From positions 1 to 19,541 of the forward strand of contig JALXER010000185.1 in the NCBI GenBank assembly GCA_027069385.1: DNA of 19,541 nucleotides. Direction: 5' to 3'. Positions 14,697 to 19,541 of this stretch are shown piece after piece. The position numbers and the translations under genes were made by a program. The notes under the pieces are model-generated. The model was not told the origin of the DNA. It ran no database searches and saw nothing but the letters and a program-made list of their open reading frames with translations. The first letter of the stretch is position 1. Each line of letters begins with the position of its first letter. The DNA comes from Paracoccaceae bacterium (GTDB lineage Bacteria; Pseudomonadota; Alphaproteobacteria; Rhodobacterales; Rhodobacteraceae).

Positions 14697-15289
14697 AGAT
14701 TCTCGCCTTTTCCGATATCCACTGCGATGCAGAGGCCTGCGATATGCTGGTCGAAGCCGCGCAACAGGCCGATCTGGTCATTGGTGCGGGGGATTTTGCC
14801 CAGCGCCGGCGCGGTCTGGCCGCAACCATGCTGCGGCTGGAACCCTTTGCCCATAAGGCGATCTATGTGGCGGGCAATAACGAAACCCCGCAGGAACTGA
14901 CCATGTCCACCAGCGCCACGGTGCTGCACGGCCAGATGATCGAACGCGAAGGGCTGAATATTTACGGGCTGGGCGGGGCGATCCCCGAGCTGAACATCAC
15001 CAGTTTCAAATCCTTCGATATCCCCGAAGATCAGGCGGCGGGTTTGCTGAAAGGGGCGGCGGATGCGGATATCATCGTCTGCCACTCGCCCCCCAAAGGG
15101 GTTGCCGACGTGATGGAGGGGCGCGGGTCGATGGGCTCGGTCGAGATTCGCAAAACCGTTGAACAGGTGCAGCCGGTGATGATGCTGTGCGGCCATGTGC
15201 ATGATTGCTGGGGCGAACGCGGGCTGATAGGTGAAACGCAGGTGGCCAATCTGGGGCCGCGCATTAACTGGATCGAGTTGGAGTTCTAA
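14693..15289 (+). CDS. Calcineurin-type metallophosphoesterase
   Basis: This 198-residue protein has all motifs of a two-metal phosphoesterase: FSDIHCD (residues 6-12), GAGDF, GNNE, CHSPP and the C-terminal CGHVHD, followed by ANLGPRINW. Such enzymes cleave phosphomonoesters or phosphodiesters of nucleotides, proteins or other small molecules; the substrate here is not readable. It is a compact single-domain form without signal peptide, so cytoplasmic. The ATG at 14693 overlaps the stop of the glycosylase gene by four bases and is preceded by GGAGGA, a strong ribosome binding site. The moaB start follows its TAA stop with no gap, so all three genes are probably translated from one mRNA. Confidence 0.88.
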   Translation: MKILAFSDIHCDAEACDMLVEAAQQADLVIGAGDFAQRRRGLAATMLRLEPFAHKAIYVAGNNETPQELTMSTSATVLHGQMIEREGLNIYGLGGAIPELNITSFKSFDIPEDQAAGLLKGAADADIIVCHSPPKGVADVMEGRGSMGSVEIRKTVEQVQPVMMLCGHVHDCWGERGLIGETQVANLGPRINWIELEF

Positions 15290-15826
15290 ATGGCCGATCG
15301 TGAATTTATTCCGGTGAAAATCGCCGTGTTGACCGTGTCCGACAGCCGCATGCTGGCCGATGATAAATCCGGCGATACGCTGGTGAAACGGCTGCTGGGG
15401 GCGGGGCATGTGCTGGCCGACCGGGCCATCATTCGTGACGAGCGGGATCAGGTCGCCGACAAGCTGCGCGCATGGGTGGCGTCACCGGATGTGGATGTGG
15501 TGATCTCTACCGGGGGCACCGGCCTGACCGGACGCGACGTAACGGTCGAGGCGCATCGTGATGTCTATGAAAAAGAGATCGAGGCTTTCGGTACCCTGTT
15601 TACCATGATCAGCTTTCCCAAGATCGGCACCTCGGTAACCCAGTCGCGCGCCTGTGCCGGCGTGGCCGGCGGCACCTATCTGTTCGCCCTGCCCGGGTCG
15701 CCGGGCGCGTGCAAGGATGGCTGGGACGATATTCTGGTGCATCAACTGGATTATCGCAAAGGGCCGTGCAATTTCGTCGAGATCATGCCGCGGCTGGAAG
15801 AACACAAACAGCGCAGTAAATCCTGA
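15290..15826 (+). CDS. moaB: Molybdenum cofactor biosynthesis protein B (molybdopterin adenylyltransferase type)
   Basis: This 178-residue protein belongs to the MoaB/MogA family, which binds molybdopterin and adenylates it before metal insertion. The signature VVISTGGTGLTGRDVTVEA (about residues 69-87) and the second site ALPGSPGACKDGWDDIL (about residues 138-154) are intact. Length fits MoaB. No other molybdenum-cofactor gene is in the window; it is the last gene of a unit with the glycosylase and phosphoesterase genes, with its ATG directly abutting the upstream TAA. Several GC-rich hairpins begin 22 bases after the stop and may terminate transcription. Confidence 0.92.
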   Translation: MADREFIPVKIAVLTVSDSRMLADDKSGDTLVKRLLGAGHVLADRAIIRDERDQVADKLRAWVASPDVDVVISTGGTGLTGRDVTVEAHRDVYEKEIEAFGTLFTMISFPKIGTSVTQSRACAGVAGGTYLFALPGSPGACKDGWDDILVHQLDYRKGPCNFVEIMPRLEEHKQRSKS

Positions 15827-15847
15827 CCTGCCCCCCTCGTTGGCAGA

Positions 15848-15930
15848 GCTTGGGTGCCCCAAGCGGGGGCGTTCCGCCCCCCTTGCGCAAGCGCAATTCC
15901 CCCCCGAGGATATTTGTAAAAAGAAGAAGC
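15848..15930. repeat. Hairpin cluster with a GAGGATATTT tail, possible dispersed intergenic element
   Basis: Three inverted repeats follow one another: GCTTGGG/CCCAAGC (15848-15864), GGGGGCG/CGCCCCC (15865-15881) and TTGCGC/GCGCAA (15883-15896). After them comes CCCCCGAGGATATTTGTAAA and an AAGAAGAAG purine run. From memory, similar CCCGAGGATATTT-type strings followed by AAGAAG recur between genes in Rhodobacteraceae genomes, so this may be one copy of a dispersed element. It also sits where a terminator for the moaB operon is expected. Only one copy is in the window. Confidence 0.4.
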
Positions 15931-15986
15931 CGTCTTGAAAAAAAGCGGTTTTCGTGCGACCTTGGGCATGAAACAGGGGGATCAGG

Positions 15987-16418
15987 ATGGCTTTGAAATA
16001 TCTTCACGTAATGGTGCGGGTCAAGGATCTGGATGCATCGATGCATTTTTACTGTGATTTGCTGGGGCTTGAGGAAGTCAAACGACACGAGAGCGAGGCG
16101 GGGCGCTATACCTTGATCTATCTGGCCGCGCCCGGGCAGCCGGATACGCCGCTGGAATTGACCTATAACTGGGACGGGGATGACGGCCTGCCTTCGGACA
16201 GCCGCCATTTCGGCCATCTGGCCTATGGGGTAGACGATATTTACGCCACCTGCCGGATGCTGATGGATGCGGGGGTAACCCTGAACCGGCCGCCACGCGA
16301 CGGGCGCATGGCCTTTGTGCGCTCGCCGGACAATATCTCTATCGAGCTGTTGCAAAATGGCGATGCGCTGCCGGTGCAGGAGCCATGGGCGAGTATGGAA
16401 AGCATCGGGCACTGGTGA
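15987..16418 (+). CDS. gloA: Lactoylglutathione lyase (glyoxalase I), VOC family
   Basis: This 143-residue protein isomerises the hemithioacetal of methylglyoxal and glutathione to S-lactoylglutathione. All four metal ligands are in the expected places: His7 (LHVMVRVKDLD), Glu57 (LELTYNW), His77 (FGHLAYGVDDIYATC) and Glu120 (SIELLQ). The LTYNW and GHLAYGVDDIYATC strings are characteristic of glyoxalase I among VOC proteins. The segment before Glu120 (RMAFVRSPDNISIE) departs slightly from the usual AFVEDPDGYKIE. It needs the glutathione whose synthesis starts with gshA in this window. Its TGA overlaps the ATG of the next gene by one base. Confidence 0.9.
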   Translation: MALKYLHVMVRVKDLDASMHFYCDLLGLEEVKRHESEAGRYTLIYLAAPGQPDTPLELTYNWDGDDGLPSDSRHFGHLAYGVDDIYATCRMLMDAGVTLNRPPRDGRMAFVRSPDNISIELLQNGDALPVQEPWASMESIGHW

Positions 16419-17098
16419 TGCGTCGGGTGCTGACAGTTCTTCTGGCACTGTTGGCGTCCTCGCCTGCCGGTGCGGTCTGTCGGCAGGCACTGGTTTTGGC
16501 GCTGGACGTGTCGTCCTCGGTTGATGAAACCGAATATGCGCTGCAAATACACGGGCTGGCGCGGGCGCTCGATGATCCGCAGGTTCGCGAGGCGCTGATC
16601 GGGACCGGTTCGGGCCATGTGGCGCTGATGATCTATGAATGGAGCGGCCGCAGCCAGCAGGTGGATATTCTGCCATGGCTTGAGATCATCGATGATGATC
16701 GGGTTGATCTGGCGATCAACACGCTGGAATCCCACCAGCGCAGCCATTCGGACTATCCGACCTCGCTGGGCTTTGCCATGGGGTACGGCGCGATCCAGCT
16801 TGCCAACAGCCCCGCCTGTTTTCGCAAAACCATGGACATTTCGGGGGACGGGGTCAGCAATGACGGCTATCGGCCGGCGCTGGCAATTCTGAACTTCGAC
16901 TTTAGCGATATCGTGGTGAACGGGCTGGTCATTCTGGATGACGATACGGCAGAGCTGACGCGCTATTACCAGCAAGAGGTGATTCATGGTTTCGGCTCTT
17001 TTGTCGAGATTGCCGCCGGATACCAGGACTATGCCCGCGCCATCAAACGCAAGTTACTGCGCGAGTTAACGGTGCTGGCAGTCAGCGAGTTGCAGTGA
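16418..17098 (+). CDS. Secreted DUF1194 (von Willebrand factor A-like) protein
   Basis: This 226-residue protein starts with a signal peptide (MRRVLTVLLALLASSPAGAV) and should be exported. The mature part opens with LVLALDVSSSVDETEY, whose D30-x-S32-x-S34 is a metal-ion-dependent adhesion site as in VWA domains. DISGDGVSNDG later in the chain supplies the other conserved acidic residues. The overall pattern is that of DUF1194 proteins, whose function is not known. VWA folds usually mediate metal-dependent protein contacts. The ATG at 16418 was chosen because it opens the signal peptide and shares one base with the gloA stop. The next gene's GTG overlaps its stop, so it is probably co-translated with the beta-propeller protein. 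Confidence 0.85.
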   Translation: MRRVLTVLLALLASSPAGAVCRQALVLALDVSSSVDETEYALQIHGLARALDDPQVREALIGTGSGHVALMIYEWSGRSQQVDILPWLEIIDDDRVDLAINTLESHQRSHSDYPTSLGFAMGYGAIQLANSPACFRKTMDISGDGVSNDGYRPALAILNFDFSDIVVNGLVILDDDTAELTRYYQQEVIHGFGSFVEIAAGYQDYARAIKRKLLRELTVLAVSELQ

Positions 17099-18012
17099 AA
17101 ACCCTGCTGGCCTGTCTGGCCCTGTGTGCGTCGGTGGCGATGGCTGGCCCTCGACCGGATGGCGCGGTGCGGCTGGAAATCCCGCTGCGGGGCAGCCTGC
17201 AAAATCCGGTTTTCTCGCCCGACGGGTCCAAGGTTCTATTCACCCGTTTTCGGCGTGGCTATAACCGTGGTCCGGCGGATCTGTTTATCTTTGATCTGCA
17301 AAGCGGGCATGTGCGCCCGCTGGTTTCGGATGGCAGCGTCAACGTCAACCTGCCCGGTGCCAGCTGGAACGGCGCAATCGGCCAAATTGTGTTTTCGTCG
17401 GATCGTGGCGAACATGACGAGATATACATGATCCCGCCAACCGGCCAGCCCGGTGACGAGCGCCGGATCACCCACCGCGAAACCTTGCAAAGTTTCGAAC
17501 CGAGCCTGTCGCCCGATGGCCGCTGGGTGCTGTTCGAAAGCCACGAAATCGACGATGAGCGCGGGGTTATCACCCTGCACCTGATCGGCACGGACCGTTA
17601 TCACGACCTGACCGAACCGGGCAGGATGGTGAAGCAGCCAAATATGGCTGACGGGGGCAAGATCCTGTATCAGGAATTGCGGGGGAACTGGGCGATCTGG
17701 ACGCTAGATCTTTATGGCAGTACCCTGATGGTGACCCCGCCCGACTGGAACAGCACCGACGCGGTGTTTTCACCCCGGGGCGGTTGGATCCTGTTCAGCG
17801 CCGAGACCCCGCAAACCGCGTTTGCCGATCTGTTTGCGGTGCCGGTCGATGGCGGGCAACCCGTGCAGATTACCCGCTATTCGGGCTATGACGGGGCGGC
17901 GTCGGTCTCGGGCGACGGGCGCCGGGTGGTGTTCGAATCCGCCGCTGGCGACCCCGAACACGCCGGAACCGCCATTTGGCAACTGGACCTGTCGCAAAAC
18001 CCCCTTGAATGA
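17095..18012 (+). CDS. Exported TolB-like beta-propeller protein (PD40/WD40-like repeats)
   Basis: This 305-residue protein has a signal peptide (MKTLLACLALCASVAMAG) and repeated blades of the TolB/PD40 type: FSPDGSKVLFTR, IVFSSDRGEHDEIYMI, LSPDGRWVLFES, FSPRGGWILFSA and VSGDGRRVVFES. It should form a periplasmic six-bladed propeller acting as a protein-interaction platform. It is shorter than TolB and lacks TolB's N-terminal domain; no tol-pal genes are nearby. It starts with GTG at 17095, overlapping the previous stop by four bases (GTGA). The pairing with a secreted VWA-like protein suggests the two work together at the envelope, but no specific function can be assigned. Confidence 0.82.
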   Translation: MKTLLACLALCASVAMAGPRPDGAVRLEIPLRGSLQNPVFSPDGSKVLFTRFRRGYNRGPADLFIFDLQSGHVRPLVSDGSVNVNLPGASWNGAIGQIVFSSDRGEHDEIYMIPPTGQPGDERRITHRETLQSFEPSLSPDGRWVLFESHEIDDERGVITLHLIGTDRYHDLTEPGRMVKQPNMADGGKILYQELRGNWAIWTLDLYGSTLMVTPPDWNSTDAVFSPRGGWILFSAETPQTAFADLFAVPVDGGQPVQITRYSGYDGAASVSGDGRRVVFESAAGDPEHAGTAIWQLDLSQNPLE

Positions 18013-18097
18013 TGCGGAATGGCGCAGTATACCGCCCTTGCTTGGGGGAATCATGCCCTCGGGCGGATTTGTCGTGCTGACCCTATGCGCCGGATGA

Positions 18098-18268
18098 CCC
18101 CGAAATTCTCCTTTCGGGTGGCAGACGGAACCCCGCAACGGCCAAAGCGGCGAAAAAGGCAACGTCGTCCCGACCTCTGACGAGCGCATTCTGGCGGACT
18201 CGGTGGAAGATCAGCAGCTCTCGGACGCGCACAACTTCGCTGACAAAGGCGAGCAAAAGGACGAAACG
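18098..18268 (+). promoter_or_regulatory. Possible structured 5' leader of rplS
   Basis: The 256-base stretch before rplS has no convincing gene. Within it, CCCGAAA (18099-18105) and TTTCGGG (18112-18118) form a 7-bp hairpin with a six-base loop and no T run, followed by an A-rich, GC-clustered region up to the start codon. Ribosomal protein operons often carry autoregulatory leaders, so this is a candidate. I recognise no known leader class. The frame of rplS is also open back to 18098 without an ATG, which I read as chance. No clear promoter was found. Confidence 0.3.
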
Positions 18269-18649
18269 ATGAATATTATTCAACAGCTGGAGGCTGAGCA
18301 AATCGCCAGCCTTGGCAAAGACATCCCCGATTTCAAACCCGGCGACACCATTCGCGTCGGCTACAAAGTGACCGAGGGCACCCGCTCGCGCGTGCAGAAC
18401 TATGAAGGCGTGTGTATTGCGCGCAGTGGTGGCGCAACGATTGCCGGTTCTTTCACCGTGCGCAAAATCTCGTTTGGCGAAGGCGTCGAACGTGTTTTCC
18501 CGCTGCACAGTCCCAATATTGACAGCATCACCGTGGTACGTCGTGGCCGTGTGCGTCGTGCGAAACTGTATTACCTGCGCTCGCGTCGCGGTAAATCCGC
18601 CCGTATTGCCGAGGATACCCACTATAAGCCGCTGAAAGCCAAGGAATAG
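18269..18649 (+). CDS. rplS: 50S ribosomal protein L19
   Basis: This 126-residue protein is L19, which sits at the 30S-50S interface of the ribosome. Diagnostic segments are DIPDFKPGDTIRVGYKV, RVQNYEGVCIARSGG, FTVRKISFGEGVERVFPLHSPNIDSI and the basic RGRVRRAKLYYLRSRRGKSARI. The ATG at 18269 is the standard L19 start and has an AAAGGA site just upstream; the in-frame GTG at 18203 would add a non-homologous extension. The C-terminus stops at HYKPLKAKE, only slightly longer than the enterobacterial form. It lies four bases before rpmE, and the usual upstream neighbour trmD is replaced here by the unrelated beta-propeller gene. Confidence 0.97.
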   Translation: MNIIQQLEAEQIASLGKDIPDFKPGDTIRVGYKVTEGTRSRVQNYEGVCIARSGGATIAGSFTVRKISFGEGVERVFPLHSPNIDSITVVRRGRVRRAKLYYLRSRRGKSARIAEDTHYKPLKAKE

Positions 18650-18653
18650 ATCA

Positions 18654-18875
18654 ATGAAAAAAGACATCCACCCCGATTACCACTTCATTGACGTCAAGCT
18701 GACCAATGGCGATGTGGTTAAAATGCGCTCGACCTATGGCAAAGAGGGCGAGGAGCTGGTGCTCGATATCGACCCGTCGGTACACCCTGCCTGGACCGGT
18801 GGCGGCCATCGCCTGATGGATACCGGCGGCCGGGTTTCCAAGTTCAAGAAAAAATACGAAGGTCTTGGATTCTAG
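18654..18875 (+). CDS. rpmE: 50S ribosomal protein L31
   Basis: This 73-residue protein is L31, a component of the 50S central protuberance and an intersubunit bridge. MKKDIHPDYHFIDVKLTNGD, RSTYGKEGEELVLDIDPSVHPAWTGG and GRVSKFKKKY match the alphaproteobacterial form. There is no cysteine in the chain, so this is the non-zinc (C-minus) version. It starts four bases after rplS ends, and a strong terminator begins 28 bases after its stop. The two ribosomal genes therefore form one transcription unit. Confidence 0.96.
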   Translation: MKKDIHPDYHFIDVKLTNGDVVKMRSTYGKEGEELVLDIDPSVHPAWTGGGHRLMDTGGRVSKFKKKYEGLGF

Positions 18876-18902
18876 ATCATCCATACACTGTTTATGGCAT
18901 GC

Positions 18903-18934
18903 AAAACGCGCTCTGGATTCAGGGCGCGTTTTTT
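18903..18934 (+). terminator. Rho-independent terminator after rpmE
   Basis: A 13-bp stem with one G-T wobble (AAAACGCGCTCTG at 18903-18915 with CAGGGCGCGTTTT at 18920-18932) encloses a GATT tetraloop. It ends in a six-T run at 18929-18934. This is a textbook intrinsic terminator for the rplS-rpmE transcript. Confidence 0.92.
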
Positions 18935-18942
18935 GTTGGCGC

Positions 18943-18971
18943 TTGACTTTCGCACCATTGGACCATACGGT
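18943..18971 (+). promoter_or_regulatory. Candidate promoter of the DUF1295-like gene
   Basis: TTGACT at 18943-18948 is a good -35 element. A 17-base spacer leads to TACGGT at 18966-18971, a weak -10. A weak -10 overlapped by an operator-like palindrome fits a repressed promoter. It starts just after the rpmE terminator, so the downstream gene needs its own promoter. Confidence 0.5.
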
Positions 18972-18974
18972 CCA
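18959..18974. promoter_or_regulatory. TetR-type operator-like palindrome
   Basis: TGGACCATACGGTCCA is a 16-base palindrome with only one mismatched base pair. It covers the end of the spacer and the -10 region of the promoter above. Size, symmetry and position match operators of TetR-family repressors, many of which have GACC/GGTC half-sites. No repressor gene is in the window; it may lie beyond the right edge. Confidence 0.5.
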
Positions 18975-18992
18975 CTATCAAGAGAGGCACCC

Positions 18993-19541
18993 ATGAAACC
19001 CAACAATGCCGGCGTTGATCGCAGTCACGCACCTTCACACACCCAGAAACGGGGCTTTGCCCTGCTGCACTTTATCGGTGCTGCCGCCAGCTTGGGCATC
19101 GCTTTCGGGCTGGACCTGCCGGACCGGCCCCGCGCTATTCTGCTGGCCTTTATTGCGGCGCTTTATTTCTGCCGTCATCTGGTTACGCTGTTTTACCTGC
19201 TGGTGCGCAAGGTAGAATGGGCCGAGGTCATCGGCCTGTCGGTGTTTATGATCGCGTTTGAGATCGGCTTTGTGTTGCTGGGCGGTGGTGCTTTTGGCGG
19301 GCAAATGGTGCCGTTTGGCGGGCTGGATGTGCTGGCATTGGCGCTGGTTTTGCTGGGGTCTTTCCTGAACACCTATTCGGAAATGCAGCGTAAATGGTGG
19401 AAGGCCGATCCGGCCAACAAAGGCCATTGCTATACGCTGGGGCTGTTTCGCCACGCCATGCATATCAACTTTTTTGGCGATGTGGTGCTGTTTACCGGCT
19501 GGGCGCTGTTGACCGCCAACCTGTGGACGCTTGCGCTGCCG
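18993..19541 (+). CDS. DUF1295/steroid 5-alpha-reductase-like membrane protein, partial
   Basis: An open frame starts with ATG at 18993, preceded by AGAGAGG, and stays open for 183 codons to the window edge, so the gene is truncated by the window and not broken. The translation has several hydrophobic segments (for example ALLHFIGAAASLGIAFGL, AILLAFIAALYFCRHLVTLF and VIGLSVFMIAFEIGFVLLGG). Near the edge it reads LGLFRHAMHINFFGDVVLFTGW, which resembles the GLFRYSRHPNYFGE signature of DUF1295 and isoprenylcysteine-methyltransferase-like membrane enzymes. In this protein the RHPNY part is RHAMHINF. Such proteins reduce or methylate lipid-like substrates, but the substrate is unknown. The promoter and TetR-type palindrome upstream suggest inducible expression. 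Confidence 0.72.
   Translation, partial: MKPNNAGVDRSHAPSHTQKRGFALLHFIGAAASLGIAFGLDLPDRPRAILLAFIAALYFCRHLVTLFYLLVRKVEWAEVIGLSVFMIAFEIGFVLLGGGAFGGQMVPFGGLDVLALALVLLGSFLNTYSEMQRKWWKADPANKGHCYTLGLFRHAMHINFFGDVVLFTGWALLTANLWTLALP

Noticed and set aside
18098..18268. In-frame extension of rplS back to 18098 (57 codons without a stop)
   Set aside because: There is no ATG in it, the known L19 start is at 18269 with a good ribosome binding site, and the extension does not resemble L19. It is more likely an untranslated leader.
1..19541. CRISPR arrays, tRNA genes, insertion sequences, prophage or defence genes
   Set aside because: No regularly spaced direct repeats, tRNA-like cloverleafs, transposase or phage protein motifs were found by reading. 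The genes are ordinary chromosomal families with uniform composition.

Overview
The window is GC-rich, densely packed chromosomal DNA that looks like an alphaproteobacterium of the Rhodobacteraceae (Roseobacter group). The indications are a TRAP-type solute-binding protein, a class II (plant-type) glutamate-cysteine ligase, a cysteine-free 73-residue L31 next to L19, a metal-site-degenerate dihydroorotase beside pyrB, and heavy use of ATGA-type start/stop overlaps. This placement comes from gene content and recalled family patterns; no search was run. I see no tRNA, rRNA, insertion sequence, phage gene or CRISPR array.

Layout. (1) 1-5544 is an amino-acid catabolism block. On the minus strand are an Lrp/AsnC regulator, a DadA-like FAD amino-acid oxidoreductase and a periplasmic TRAP binding protein. 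Divergent on the plus strand are an antiquitin-type aldehyde dehydrogenase and a saccharopine-dehydrogenase-family protein resembling lysine 6-dehydrogenase. Together these suggest uptake and oxidation of lysine or a related amino acid to 2-aminoadipate. A related AT-rich motif lies on each side of the regulator gene. (2) 5638-7799 holds a histidine-box membrane hydroxylase and gshA, closed by a strong bidirectional terminator. (3) 7839-13823 is a minus-strand block. A PH-like membrane protein gene lies upstream of pyrB, followed by four more small membrane protein genes, an apparently inactive dihydroorotase homologue (PyrC'/PyrX type) and plsY. From the first gene after pyrB onward the genes touch or overlap. 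A DUF805 protein follows after a gap. The five small membrane proteins, at least four of them clear paralogues, embedded in a pyrimidine/phospholipid operon are the most unusual content of the window. (4) 13890-15826 on the plus strand encodes a family-4-like uracil-DNA glycosylase without the usual Fe-S cysteines, a metallophosphoesterase and MoaB. (5) 15987-18012 encodes glyoxalase I, a secreted VWA-like DUF1194 protein and a secreted TolB-like beta-propeller, with overlapping ends. (6) 18269-18875 carries rplS and rpmE, preceded by a 256-base gene-free stretch that may be a structured leader and followed by a textbook terminator. (7) From 18993 a membrane protein with a DUF1295-like end runs off the window; its promoter region holds a TetR-type palindrome.

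The longest stretch without a gene is 18013-18268 (256 bases). Several long open frames run antisense to real genes (for example opposite gshA, pyrB and the dihydroorotase homologue). They look like GC-driven shadows and are not annotated.
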